Origin: JAQUOA01 sp037443785
GTDB lineage: Bacteria; Bacteroidota; Ignavibacteria; UBA10030; UBA8401
Length of the DNA: 64,000 nucleotides
NCBI GenBank assembly: GCA_037443785.1
Contig: JBBINR010000008.1
Span: forward strand, 41,407-105,406
Direction: 5' to 3'
Translations under genes and position numbers: made by a program
Shown: one piece after another, positions 1 through 9,508 of the stretch
Layout: each line of letters opens with the position of its first letter
Position numbering within the stretch: position 1 is the first letter of the stretch
The notes under the pieces: model-generated
Database searches by the model: none
What the model saw: only the letters and a program-made list of their open reading frames with translations
Told to the model about the DNA's origin: nothing

Positions 1-115
1 GATGATTCCGGCAGGGCAGACCTATAACGAAATTATGGATGTACCGGATGAAGCAAAAACAAGCGATGATGAAAAAGCACACGAACTTGAATTAGTGACA
101 ACCAAAAAGGGTTAA
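1..115 (+). CDS. ilvB: acetolactate synthase large subunit, C-terminal end (partial)
   Basis: Only the last 37 codons are present, in the frame starting at base 2 and ending at the TAA at 113-115. The residues (MIPAGQTYNEIMD, then an acidic tail) match the usual C-terminus of the thiamine-diphosphate-dependent catalytic subunit. That subunit makes acetolactate or acetohydroxybutyrate in branched-chain amino acid synthesis. The catalytic domains lie to the left of the window. The assignment rests on this tail and on ilvN starting 2 bp downstream, the standard ilvBN arrangement. Too little is visible to judge whether the enzyme is intact. Confidence 0.8.
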   Translation, partial: MIPAGQTYNEIMDVPDEAKTSDDEKAHELELVTTKKG

Positions 116-117
116 CC

Positions 118-645
118 ATGACTGACATTGAAACTCAACCACAAGATCTCGGTCCGCATAAGCATACGATTTCTGTTTTGCTCGAAAATAAATTTGGAGC
201 TCTTAACAGGGTCGCCGGAATGTTTTCTGCAAAAGGATATAATCTGGAAAGCATCACTGTTGGTCCGACGGAAGACCCAAGTGTGTCTAGAATGACGTTA
301 GTGACACGCGGCGATGATTCTATTATAGAACAGATCATCAAGCAATTAAACAAACTTATCGATACGTTGAAAGTTGTCGATCTAACATATGATAGTTTTA
401 TGGAAAGGGAATTGGCGCTCATCAAAGTTGGGACAACCAAAGAGAATAGACCAGAGATTATGCAGGTGGTAGAAATTTTTCAAGCGAAGATCATCGACAT
501 CAGTCATAAAACTGTGACGGTGGAAGCAACGGGAAGCGGTCAAAAAGTTGATGCGATTATCAAAATGCTTAAGCCGTTTCATATTAAAGAACTTGCGCGC
601 ACAGGGCGTGTTGCTTTGAAGCGCGAATTTGTTGGCGAAGTGTAA
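118..645 (+). CDS. ilvN: acetolactate synthase small (regulatory) subunit
   Basis: This 175-residue protein has the usual IlvN size. An N-terminal ACT domain (about residues 16-90) contains 'LLENKFGALNRVAGMFSAKG' followed by 'NLESITVGPTED', the typical valine-binding ACT signature. A C-terminal small-subunit domain follows (about 95-170, ending GRVALKREF). It binds the IlvB subunit, activates it and gives feedback inhibition by valine. The ATG lies 2 bp after the ilvB stop, so translational coupling is likely. gltB follows after 36 bp. The identification is firm. Confidence 0.96.
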   Translation: MTDIETQPQDLGPHKHTISVLLENKFGALNRVAGMFSAKGYNLESITVGPTEDPSVSRMTLVTRGDDSIIEQIIKQLNKLIDTLKVVDLTYDSFMERELALIKVGTTKENRPEIMQVVEIFQAKIIDISHKTVTVEATGSGQKVDAIIKMLKPFHIKELARTGRVALKREFVGEV

Positions 646-681
646 ATAAAAAATGTTCAATCATTTAACCGGGGAACACCA

Positions 682-3600
682 TTGAACGAAGAATACCTAA
701 AAAACTTTCCGCTCTATGATCCGCGAAATGAACACGATGCGTGCGGCATCGGTTTCATCGTAAACATTCGCGGCGAAAAATCCCATATGATCATCAAAAA
801 GGGAATTGAGATTCTGATCAATCTTACACATCGCGGTGCATGCGGCTGCGATCCCGAAACGGGTGATGGTGCGGGATTGACAATCCAAATTCCTCACAAA
901 TTTTTTGCGAAAGAATGCTCTTCGCTCGGCATGGAACTTCCTGCCGAGGGGGAGTATGCTGTTGGAATGGTATTTCTTCCGGTTGAATCTGCGGCACGAT
1001 TGAAATGTGAAGCAACGATCGAACGAATCATTCAAGAAGAAAATCTTTCATTGCTCGGCTGGAGAGACACACCGGTTGGTGCGGATGCCATCGGACGCAT
1101 TGCGCGAAACTCTCAACCGTACATTGAGCAGATTTTTGTTCGGCGCGGAAAAGATATGACGCGTGAACAATTTGAACGAAAGCTGTATGTTGTCCGCAAA
1201 CGCGCTGAATCGGAAATTGGTAATTCGAACATTAAAGAGAAAGATTTTTTCTACATTCCTTCATTATCTTCATACACGATTGTGTATAAAGGATTGCTGC
1301 TTGCGCCACAGATCGAACAATTTTACGGTGATCTTTCAGATCCTGAAACAACAAGCGCGTTCTGCCTTGTACATCAACGATTCTCAACAAACACGCTTCC
1401 AAATTGGCAATTGGCTCATCCATTCCGATATGTTTGTCACAACGGAGAAATCAACACACTTCGCGGAAATGTCATCTGGATGGAAGCACGACAATCTGTT
1501 TTAAAATCCGATCTCTTCGGCGATGATATTGAAAAATTATTTCCAATCATTCAACCGAACGGAAGTGATTCGGCAGGACTCGACAATGCCGTAGAATTAC
1601 TTTTGCTTTCTGGAAGAAGCTTACCACATGTGATGGCGATGTTAATTCCTGAAGCGTGGGATCATGACACAACAATGTCGGCAGAGAAAAAAGCATTTTA
1701 CGAATATCATGCTTCGTTGATGGAACCATGGGATGGACCTGCGGCAGTTGCGTTTACCGACGGCAAATTGATCGGTGCAACATTGGATCGTAACGGTCTT
1801 CGTCCGGCACGTTATGTTGTTACGGATGATGACACGATGATCATGGCATCGGAAGTTGGCGTGCTGGATATTGAACCGGAAAAAATTAAACAAAAGGGAA
1901 GACTAGAACCGGGAAAAATGCTTCTGGTTGATCTCATTGAAAAACGAATCATTCCCGATGAAGAAATCAAAGCACAATTAAGTTCGCGCCAGCCGTACGC
2001 GCAATGGATCAAAGAAAATCAATTCACGATTGATCAACTTCCTGATCCAACACGAATGCATGTTTTAAAGTCTGAAGATATTTTGCAACGGCAGCGCATG
2101 TTTGGATATTCAGATGAAGATATCAGAATGCTTATTACGCCAATGGCGGTGACGGCACAGGAGCCAATCGGTTCCATGGGAACGGACACGCCGCTGGCAT
2201 GTTTATCGGATAAACCGCAATCGCTGTTTGCTTATTTCAAACAACTCTTTGCGCAAGTGACAAATCCTCCGATCGATCCGATCCGCGAAGAGTTTGTGAT
2301 GTCGTTGACGAGCTACATCGGGACAGAAAGAAATATTCTTGAAGAGACACCGCAGCATTGTCATACCTTAAAATTATCGCACCCAATTCTCACAAATTTT
2401 GATTTGGAGAAACTGCGACGCGTTTCTCACGGAGATTTTCTCGCAACGACACTTCCAACATTGTTCCGTGTGAATGGAGGAGAACAAGAATTAGAACGAG
2501 CATTGGATGGATTGTGCCGGCGTGCTACACTAGCAATTGAATCAGGATATTCGATCATCATTTTATCCGACCGCGGTTCTGATGAAGAATACGCACCAAT
2601 TCCAAGCTTGCTTGCATTGACTGCTGTCCACAATCATTTGGTGAGAGAAAAAACTCGAACACAAGTTGCGCTTGTTGTTGAATCCGGTGAACCGCGCGAG
2701 ATTATGCATTACTCACTGTTGATTGGGTATGGCGCGAGTGCGATCAATCCTTATCTTGCGATCGAAACTCTTGAAGATCTCTCCAATAAAGGACGCTTAC
2801 CGGAAGGAACGACATTTGAAGATGCGTTGAAGAATTACAAAAAAGCTGTCGGCAAAGGATTGTTGAAAGTATTTTCTAAAATGGGAATTTCAACGCTTCA
2901 AAGTTATCGCGGTGCGCAAATCTTCGAAGCAATCGGATTGAACAGCAGTTTGGTCCAAAAATATTTCACCGGAACCGCATCACGCATTGAAGGAGTCGGG
3001 CTCGATGTCTTGGTAGAAGAGGCGCGCCGCAAACATGAATATGCGTTTAAATCATTTTCAAGTTCGGATACGGAACTCGATCTCGGCGGCAATTATCATT
3101 ACCGCATCAACGGCGAACGGCATCTCATCAACCCGACAACGATTACGAAACTGCAGCAGTCGGTGCGAAAGAAAGATTTCAAAACATTCAAAGAATTTTC
3201 CGAGATCATCGACAATCAGAACAAAGAACTCTTCACGCTTCGCGGATTGATGGAATTTAAAGACGGAACGCGCAGCGTTCACATCGAAGATGTTGAACCG
3301 GCAAAAGATATCGTGAAACGATTTGTCACCGGGGCAATGTCGTTCGGATCAATCAGCAAAGAAGCACACGAAACACTTGCTATCGCAATGAACCGCATCG
3401 GCGGTAAATCAAACACGGGCGAAGGGGGCGAAGATGAAGCGCGTTTCCGCTCTGATGCAAACGGCGATTTGCGACGAAGCGCCATCAAACAGGTTGCTTC
3501 GGCACGATTCGGTGTTACAGCAAATTATTTAGTCAATGCGGACGAGATTCAAATCAAAATTGCGCAAGGTGCAAAACCCGGCGAAGGCGGACAGTTACCC

Positions 3601-5238
3601 GGACACAAAGTTGATTCTATCATCGCTAAAACGCGACATTCAATTCCCGGCGTTGGACTTATTTCGCCGCCGCCGCATCATGATATTTATTCAATTGAAG
3701 ATCTCGCGCAGTTAATTTACGACCTGAAAAATGTTAATCCTCTCGCACGTATTTCGGTAAAACTTGTTTCCGAAGTTGGTGTTGGAACTGTTGCTGCGGG
3801 AGTGGCAAAAGCGCATGCGGATATGATCCTCATCAGCGGAGACAATGGCGGCACAGGTGCTTCGCCCCTTACCTCAATTAAACACGCGGGGATTCCATGG
3901 GAACTTGGACTTGCAGAAACACAGCAGGTCCTTGTATTGAATGATCTTCGCAGCCGCGTGCGATTACAAACCGACGGAAAACTTCAAACCGGACGTGATG
4001 TTGTCATTGCCGCATTACTTGGCGCAGAAGAATTCGGTTTCGCAACAATTCCATTGATCTCAATGGGATGTATCATGATGCGAAAATGTCATTTGAACAC
4101 ATGTCCTGTCGGCATTGCAACGCAGGATCCTGAATTGAGAAAGAAGTTTACCGGAACACCTGAGCATGTTATCAACTATTTCTTCTTCGTTGCTGAAGAA
4201 GTTCGTGAAATCATGGCAAAGCTTGGTTTCCGCACTATCGATGAAATGATCGGCAGAGTTGACATTTTAAATCAGCGCAAAGTTGATCACTGGAAAGCAA
4301 AGAGCATCGACCTTACATCAATCTTGCAGCGACCAACTGTTCCATTACGCATCGGGCGTCGATGTTTGATTCCGCAAGATCATGGCATTAATGAAGCAAT
4401 CGATTATCGACTTCTGAAAAAAGCTGAAGTTGCCCTCGAAGAAAAAAAGCCTGTCGAATTTTCACTTTCTATTCGCAACGTCAATCGAACAGTCGGGGCA
4501 CTGCTCAGCGGAAGAATTGCAAAATACTACGGCTCAGAAGCATTGGCTGAAGATACCATCAAAATCAATTTTCAAGGCTCGGCAGGACAAAGTTTCGGCG
4601 CATTCCTTTCAAAAGGTGTAACACTCACTCTTGAAGGAGATGCAAACGACTACGTCGGCAAAGGAATGTCCGGTGGAAAAATTATTATTTATCCTCCGAA
4701 AAATTCAACATTCATTGCTGAAGAAAATTCCATTGTCGGTAACGTTGTTCTGTACGGCGCGACAAGCGGCGAAGCATATTTTTCTGGAAGAGCGGGGGAG
4801 CGGTTTGCCGTGAGAAATTCCGGTGCAACGGTTGTTGTTGAATCAGTCGGCGCAAACGGATGCGAGTACATGACGAACGGCACAGTAGTCGTTCTCGGAA
4901 AAGCCGGAAAGAATTTCGCTGCTGGTATGTCCGGCGGATTTGCGTACGTGCTTGATGAAGATGGAGAATTTGCATCCAAGATGTGTAATAAACAGATGGT
5001 CGATCTGGATTCATTGACCGGGGATGATGAATCATCAATTCAACGGCTTGTCAAAAAGCATGTTGAATATACCGGAAGCATACGTGGAGAAAAAATTCTA
5101 AAGGAGTGGAAATCATTCAAAGGAAAATTTGTCAAAGTATTCCCGCATGATTATAAACGTGTGCTTACAGAAGCACAAAAATTAAAAGAAAGCAAAACAA
5201 ACGGTAAAACTGCCGCAAAGGAGTCTGTTCATGGGTAA
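682..5238 (+). CDS. gltB: glutamate synthase (NADPH-type) large subunit
   Basis: This 1518-residue protein has full family length. It makes glutamate from glutamine and 2-oxoglutarate. The amidotransferase nucleophile is probably Cys21 in 'HDACGIGF', after a short propeptide. The FMN/synthase domain carries the 3Fe-4S motif 'CIMMRKCHLNTCPVG', and the C-terminal Gly-rich beta-helix (GXXGG repeats) is present. The start is taken as TTG at 682 behind a GGGGAA ribosome site, because no nearby ATG precedes the essential Cys. The 3' end overlaps gltD by 8 bp. Its placement between ilvN and ilvC suggests coordination of amino-donor supply with branched-chain synthesis, which is inference. Confidence 0.96.
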   Translation: MNEEYLKNFPLYDPRNEHDACGIGFIVNIRGEKSHMIIKKGIEILINLTHRGACGCDPETGDGAGLTIQIPHKFFAKECSSLGMELPAEGEYAVGMVFLPVESAARLKCEATIERIIQEENLSLLGWRDTPVGADAIGRIARNSQPYIEQIFVRRGKDMTREQFERKLYVVRKRAESEIGNSNIKEKDFFYIPSLSSYTIVYKGLLLAPQIEQFYGDLSDPETTSAFCLVHQRFSTNTLPNWQLAHPFRYVCHNGEINTLRGNVIWMEARQSVLKSDLFGDDIEKLFPIIQPNGSDSAGLDNAVELLLLSGRSLPHVMAMLIPEAWDHDTTMSAEKKAFYEYHASLMEPWDGPAAVAFTDGKLIGATLDRNGLRPARYVVTDDDTMIMASEVGVLDIEPEKIKQKGRLEPGKMLLVDLIEKRIIPDEEIKAQLSSRQPYAQWIKENQFTIDQLPDPTRMHVLKSEDILQRQRMFGYSDEDIRMLITPMAVTAQEPIGSMGTDTPLACLSDKPQSLFAYFKQLFAQVTNPPIDPIREEFVMSLTSYIGTERNILEETPQHCHTLKLSHPILTNFDLEKLRRVSHGDFLATTLPTLFRVNGGEQELERALDGLCRRATLAIESGYSIIILSDRGSDEEYAPIPSLLALTAVHNHLVREKTRTQVALVVESGEPREIMHYSLLIGYGASAINPYLAIETLEDLSNKGRLPEGTTFEDALKNYKKAVGKGLLKVFSKMGISTLQSYRGAQIFEAIGLNSSLVQKYFTGTASRIEGVGLDVLVEEARRKHEYAFKSFSSSDTELDLGGNYHYRINGERHLINPTTITKLQQSVRKKDFKTFKEFSEIIDNQNKELFTLRGLMEFKDGTRSVHIEDVEPAKDIVKRFVTGAMSFGSISKEAHETLAIAMNRIGGKSNTGEGGEDEARFRSDANGDLRRSAIKQVASARFGVTANYLVNADEIQIKIAQGAKPGEGGQLPGHKVDSIIAKTRHSIPGVGLISPPPHHDIYSIEDLAQLIYDLKNVNPLARISVKLVSEVGVGTVAAGVAKAHADMILISGDNGGTGASPLTSIKHAGIPWELGLAETQQVLVLNDLRSRVRLQTDGKLQTGRDVVIAALLGAEEFGFATIPLISMGCIMMRKCHLNTCPVGIATQDPELRKKFTGTPEHVINYFFFVAEEVREIMAKLGFRTIDEMIGRVDILNQRKVDHWKAKSIDLTSILQRPTVPLRIGRRCLIPQDHGINEAIDYRLLKKAEVALEEKKPVEFSLSIRNVNRTVGALLSGRIAKYYGSEALAEDTIKINFQGSAGQSFGAFLSKGVTLTLEGDANDYVGKGMSGGKIIIYPPKNSTFIAEENSIVGNVVLYGATSGEAYFSGRAGERFAVRNSGATVVVESVGANGCEYMTNGTVVVLGKAGKNFAAGMSGGFAYVLDEDGEFASKMCNKQMVDLDSLTGDDESSIQRLVKKHVEYTGSIRGEKILKEWKSFKGKFVKVFPHDYKRVLTEAQKLKESKTNGKTAAKESVHG

Positions 5239-6652
5239 GCCAACAGGATTTATGGAATTCAAACGTGAAGTGCCGCAACGTCGTTCGGTTGAAGAACGAC
5301 TGAACGACTGGCGTGATGTCTACACTCCTTTTCCAGTTGAAAAAGTTCAAGTGCAAGGTTCAAGATGCATGGATTGCGGTGTTCCGTTCTGTCAAACAGG
5401 TTGCCCGGTGAATAATGTCATTCCTCATTGGAACGATCTCGTTTATAAAAATAGATGGGAAGAAGCGGTTCGTGTCCTCCATTCTACAAATAATTTTCCA
5501 GAATTTACCGGTAATGTATGCCCCGCACCATGCGAGGCTGCGTGCGTTTTAGGAATCAACGAACCTCCGGTGACAATAAAAAATATTGAACGAACGATCG
5601 TTGAACATGGCTTCCAGCATGGATTTATCAAACCGGAGCGGCCCAAAAAACGAACAGGAAAAACTGTTGCCATCATTGGTTCAGGTCCATCGGGGCTGGC
5701 GGCGGCACAGCAATTAAATCGTGCCGGACATCGTGTTACGGTGTATGAAAAGAACGATCGCGTCGGCGGATTGCTTCGCTATGGAATTCCAGATTTTAAA
5801 TTTGAAAAACATCTTCTTGATCGCCGCGTTGAATTGATGCAGGCAGAAGGAATTGTTTTTACTACAAAAGCGAATGTCGGCGTGAATATTTCAGTGGAAG
5901 AGTTGCGTCAATCGTACGATGCTATTCTCCTGTGCGGCGGCTCGGAATCTCCACGCGATTTAAAGGTACCGGGGCGCGAGTTAAAAGGAATTCACTTTGC
6001 AATGGAATTCTTGCCGCAGCAAAATAAACGTATTGCAGGAGACAAACTCGATACGACAAAAGATATTCTTGCAACGGGAAAAAATGTCGTGATTATCGGC
6101 GGCGGCGATACCGGGGCAGACTGTTTGGGAACGAGTCATCGGCAAAAAGCAAAGTCGATTCATCAATTTGAAATTATGCCGAAACCACCGCTTGAACGTG
6201 CGGCATCTACACCCTGGCCGATGTGGCCTCTTCAATTGCGCACTGAAAGTTCGCACGAAGAAGGCGGCACGCGCGATTGGGCGATTGCCACAACAAAATT
6301 TGAAGGTGATGAATTCGGTAATGTGAAAAAACTTCACGCGGTGCGCGTCGGTCCGCCGCCAAGTTTCACGCCAATTGCCGGTTCTGAATTTACGATTGAT
6401 GCAGATTTAGTCTTGATCGCGATGGGATTCACGGGTCCGACAAAGAACGGTTTGCTGGATGAACTCGGAGTTGCCATCGATTCGCGCGGAAATGTTTCAA
6501 CCGATGAAAATTACATGAGTTCCATCCCGGGGATTTTTTCTGCGGGCGATATGCGGCGCGGTCAATCGCTTGTTGTCTGGGCGATCAGTGAAGGACGAAA
6601 AGCTGCACGTGCTGTTGATAAATTTTTGATGGGAGTAACAACGCTTCCATAA
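5231..6652 (+). CDS. gltD: glutamate synthase small subunit
   Basis: This 473-residue flavoprotein passes electrons from NAD(P)H to GltB. Two Cys-rich clusters near the N-terminus (CMDCGVPFCQTGCP and CPAPCEAAC) supply the 4Fe-4S ligands. 'IGSGPSGLAAAQQL' (about residue 145) is the FAD Rossmann motif and 'IIGGGDTGADCLG' the NADPH motif. The C-terminal 'GIFSAGDMRRGQSLVVWAI' is also characteristic. The ATG lies inside the end of gltB, so the subunits are translationally coupled. Some homologues serve other oxidoreductases, but adjacency to gltB settles the role here. Confidence 0.96.
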   Translation: MGKPTGFMEFKREVPQRRSVEERLNDWRDVYTPFPVEKVQVQGSRCMDCGVPFCQTGCPVNNVIPHWNDLVYKNRWEEAVRVLHSTNNFPEFTGNVCPAPCEAACVLGINEPPVTIKNIERTIVEHGFQHGFIKPERPKKRTGKTVAIIGSGPSGLAAAQQLNRAGHRVTVYEKNDRVGGLLRYGIPDFKFEKHLLDRRVELMQAEGIVFTTKANVGVNISVEELRQSYDAILLCGGSESPRDLKVPGRELKGIHFAMEFLPQQNKRIAGDKLDTTKDILATGKNVVIIGGGDTGADCLGTSHRQKAKSIHQFEIMPKPPLERAASTPWPMWPLQLRTESSHEEGGTRDWAIATTKFEGDEFGNVKKLHAVRVGPPPSFTPIAGSEFTIDADLVLIAMGFTGPTKNGLLDELGVAIDSRGNVSTDENYMSSIPGIFSAGDMRRGQSLVVWAISEGRKAARAVDKFLMGVTTLP

Positions 6653-6685
6653 TACAAAAAGAATTTTATTCATTATTACAATATA

Positions 6686-6728
6686 ACCGCAAAGGTTCGA
6701 CGAAAAATCTATCGCTGATATTTGCGGT
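6686..6728. other. inverted repeat in the gltD-ilvC spacer
   Basis: Arms ACCGCAAA (6686-6693) and TTTGCGGT (6721-6728) are perfect 8-bp complements separated by 27 nt. The spacer is about 100 bp and ilvC begins 25 bp after the right arm with a good AGGAG site. No T-run follows, so it does not look like a terminator. It could be an operator or an mRNA hairpin, or chance. Confidence 0.3.
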
Positions 6729-6753
6729 GAAATAAATCAGGAGAAATACTTTT

Positions 6754-7809
6754 ATGGCAAAGATAAATTTTGGCGGCACCGTTGAAGAGGTCGTCACACG
6801 TGAAGAATACTCGCTTGAAAAAGCAAAAGAGTTTTTAAAGAACGAAGTTGTTGCAATCATCGGTTACGGTCCGCAAGGATACGGACAATCGCTCAATATG
6901 CGCGATAACGGTATCAATGTGATTATCGGTCAGCGTAAAGGGGGCCAAGGATGGAATGATGCGATTCGAGACGGCTGGGTTGAAGGAAAAAATCTTTTTG
7001 CGAAGATCGAAGACGCAATTCAAAAAGCGACAATCGTTCAATACTTGCTTTCCGATTCCGGACAGAAGCAGCAATGGGATTTAGTTAAAAAGAATTTGAA
7101 AAAAGGACAGGCACTGTACTTCTCACACGGATTTTCTGTTGTCTTCAAAGATCAAACCAATGTTATTCCTCCGGCCGATGTTGATGTGATCCTCTGCGCG
7201 CCAAAAGGAAGCGGACGCACTGTTCGTTCAAATTTTCTCGCCGGCAGCGGTATCAATGCAAGCTTTGCCGTTTTTCAAGATGCAACAGGCAAAGCGCGTG
7301 AACGAGCAATTGCCTGCGGTATCGCAATCGGTTCAGGATATTTATTCCCCACGACATTTGAAAAAGAAGTGCTCAGCGATCTGACCGGAGAGCGCGGCGT
7401 GTTGATGGGTGCAATCGCAGGAATCATGAAAGCGCAATACGACGTGCTTCGTTCCATGGGACATTCACCCAGCGAAGCATTCAACGAAACCGTTGAAGAA
7501 GCAACACAAAGTTTGTATCCGCTTGTTGGAAAATATGGAATGGATTGGATGTTCGCAGCATGCAGTGTTACTGCACAGCGGGGCGCTCTTGACTGGGCAA
7601 AGAAATTCGAAACAGCCAACAGACCGTTGTTTGAATTGCTCTATCGCGATGTTCAATACGGCGTAGAAACAAAACGCGTGTTAGATTCCACAAGTGCTTC
7701 TGATTATCGCGCAACATTGCAAAAAGAATTAGATGAATGGAAAAACTCAGAAATGTGGAAAGCGGGAGAAGCTGTTCGAAGTTTGCGTCCGGAAAATTGG
7801 AAGAAGTAG
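6754..7809 (+). CDS. ilvC: ketol-acid reductoisomerase, eukaryote-like class I
   Basis: This 351-residue enzyme isomerises and reduces acetolactate and acetohydroxybutyrate with NADPH and Mg2+. 'IGYGPQGYGQSLNMRDNG' (about residues 36-53) is the nucleotide-binding loop. 'DLTGERGVLMG' and 'GHSPSEAFNETVEE' carry the metal-binding acidic residues. Wording and length resemble fungal mitochondrial Ilv5 more than the short class I enzymes of Proteobacteria or Firmicutes or the long class II enzyme of E. coli; I judged this from memory of the families. The start is the ATG 10 nt after the AGGAG site. cimA follows after an 86-bp spacer. Confidence 0.95.
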   Translation: MAKINFGGTVEEVVTREEYSLEKAKEFLKNEVVAIIGYGPQGYGQSLNMRDNGINVIIGQRKGGQGWNDAIRDGWVEGKNLFAKIEDAIQKATIVQYLLSDSGQKQQWDLVKKNLKKGQALYFSHGFSVVFKDQTNVIPPADVDVILCAPKGSGRTVRSNFLAGSGINASFAVFQDATGKARERAIACGIAIGSGYLFPTTFEKEVLSDLTGERGVLMGAIAGIMKAQYDVLRSMGHSPSEAFNETVEEATQSLYPLVGKYGMDWMFAACSVTAQRGALDWAKKFETANRPLFELLYRDVQYGVETKRVLDSTSASDYRATLQKELDEWKNSEMWKAGEAVRSLRPENWKK

Positions 7810-7832
7810 TATTCAAAGTATGAAAGATGAAT

Positions 7833-7888
7833 TATGAAGGATGAAATAATGAAAACTCAATTTCATACACCATCCCTCATCCTTCATA
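7833..7888. repeat. imperfect palindromic spacer element before cimA
   Basis: Arms TATGAAGGATGA (7833-7844) and TCATCCTTCATA (7877-7888) are perfect 12-bp complements around a 32-nt centre. The centre adds partial pairing (TGAAA/TTTCA). The element fills most of the 86-bp ilvC-cimA gap and ends 7 bp before the cimA ATG. There is no T-run. It resembles dispersed 'ATGAAGGATGAA' spacer elements, but no second full copy was seen here. A hairpin could sequester the cimA start region. Confidence 0.5.
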
Positions 7889-7895
7889 TTTACTT

Positions 7896-9467
7896 ATGAC
7901 AAAAAAAATTTACACATACGACACAACACTGCGCGACGGCACACAAGGAGAAGAGGTTTCCTTTTCCGCCGAAGATAAAGTGAAAATTGCAAAGCGTCTC
8001 GATGCATTCGGCGTTGATTACATCGAAGGGGGCTGGCCAGGATCGAATCCGAAGGATATGGAATTCTTCGAGAAGATCCGGAGCGTGAAATTGAACCACG
8101 CGAAGATCGCCGCATTCGGCAGCACGCGTCGCGCAAAAAATAAAGTGGAAGACGATGCGAACATCAAAGCATTGCTCGATGCACAGACTCCCGTCGTGAC
8201 GATCTTCGGCAAGACATGGATCCTTCATGTCAAAGAAGCTCTGCAGATCACCGAAGAAGAAAATCTTGAATTGATTTCCGATTCCGTCGCCTATCTGAAA
8301 AAGAACGGAAAAGAAGTTGTGTACGATGCTGAACATTTTTTTGACGGCATTAAAACTGATAAGGCATACGCGATCAAAACATTGCAGGCAGCACAAACAG
8401 CCGGCGCTGATGTTATTGTTTTGTGCGACACCAACGGCGGAACAATGCCGTGGGAAATTGCCGAGTTTGTTGATGAGGTAAAAAAACATGTGACCGTTCC
8501 CATCGGCATTCATACGCACAACGATTGCGAGCTTGGCGTTGCGAATTCACTTGCAGCTATTCAACGCGGCGCGGTTCATGTCCAAGGAACAATCAACGGG
8601 TATGGCGAACGGTGCGGCAATGCAAATCTCTGTTCAATAATCCCCAATCTTCAAATTAAAATGGGATATGATGTTGTTGGGTCTGAGTTAAAAAAAATTA
8701 CTGAAGTCTCCCGCTATATCAGCGAACTGGCAAATTTGAAGCATCGAAAAAATCTTGCGTACGTCGGCGAAAGTGCATTTGCACACAAAGGGGGCGTTCA
8801 TGTCAGCGCGGTGATGAAGACACCGAAAACGTACGAACACATCGAACCGGAAGTTGTCGGCAATGCGCGGCGTGTGCTTGTTTCCGATCTTTCCGGAAAG
8901 AGCAATGTGCTGTATAAAGCCGAAGAGCTCGGATTAAAAATCGACGACAAATCTCCTGCGGCACAAAAAGTTGTTGAAGAAATTAAAGAGCTTGAGCACG
9001 AAGGATATTACTTTGAAGATGCCGAGGCTTCGTTTGAATTGCTCGTGATGAAAAATACCGGCGAGATCAAAAAATTGTTCGAACTGGAGCGTTTCAAGAT
9101 CAGCATTCATAAGGATTCCGATGACAAAGAAGCGCGCAGTGAAGCGCTCATCAAAGTGCGGGTCGGTGATGAAACGGAAATTACCGCCGCGGAAGGAAAC
9201 GGTCCCGTCAATGCAATGGACAAAGCACTTCGCAAAGCATTGGAACGATTTTATCCGCAATTGAAAAACATTCAATTGACAGATTACAAAGTACGTGTGC
9301 TCGATTCAGAACATGCCACTGCGGCAAAAGTGCGAGTACTGATCGAAACAAAAAATGGAAACTCATCGTGGAACACCGTCGGCGTTTCGTCTGACGTTGT
9401 CGAAGCAAGCTGGAAAGCGCTGGTCGATTCCATTACATATCACTTGTTGAAAGTAAAAAATAAATAA
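7896..9467 (+). CDS. cimA: (R)-citramalate synthase
   Basis: This 523-residue enzyme condenses pyruvate and acetyl-CoA to citramalate, the first step of threonine-independent isoleucine synthesis. The N-terminal HMGL-like TIM barrel begins 'YDTTLRDGTQGEEVSFSAED', which is CimA-like; LeuA has 'DGEQSPG'. The metal-binding 'HTHNDCELGVANS' and 'HKGGVHVSAV' motifs are present. The C-terminal LeuA-type regulatory domain (about residues 400-520) suggests allosteric control, probably by isoleucine. LeuC and LeuD nearby can process citramalate and LeuB can oxidise the product. Confusion with LeuA is unlikely because a separate LeuA is at 10596. Confidence 0.93.
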   Translation: MTKKIYTYDTTLRDGTQGEEVSFSAEDKVKIAKRLDAFGVDYIEGGWPGSNPKDMEFFEKIRSVKLNHAKIAAFGSTRRAKNKVEDDANIKALLDAQTPVVTIFGKTWILHVKEALQITEEENLELISDSVAYLKKNGKEVVYDAEHFFDGIKTDKAYAIKTLQAAQTAGADVIVLCDTNGGTMPWEIAEFVDEVKKHVTVPIGIHTHNDCELGVANSLAAIQRGAVHVQGTINGYGERCGNANLCSIIPNLQIKMGYDVVGSELKKITEVSRYISELANLKHRKNLAYVGESAFAHKGGVHVSAVMKTPKTYEHIEPEVVGNARRVLVSDLSGKSNVLYKAEELGLKIDDKSPAAQKVVEEIKELEHEGYYFEDAEASFELLVMKNTGEIKKLFELERFKISIHKDSDDKEARSEALIKVRVGDETEITAAEGNGPVNAMDKALRKALERFYPQLKNIQLTDYKVRVLDSEHATAAKVRVLIETKNGNSSWNTVGVSSDVVEASWKALVDSITYHLLKVKNK

Positions 9468-9508
9468 ATACCTGATTCGAATATTTAAAGAAAGTATCGC
9501 TTAGCAAT

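Noticed and set aside
7890..8519. 209-codon open frame antisense to cimA
   Set aside because: It lies wholly inside cimA, whose motifs are complete. The antisense product is Cys/Phe-rich with no recognisable domain or ribosome site.
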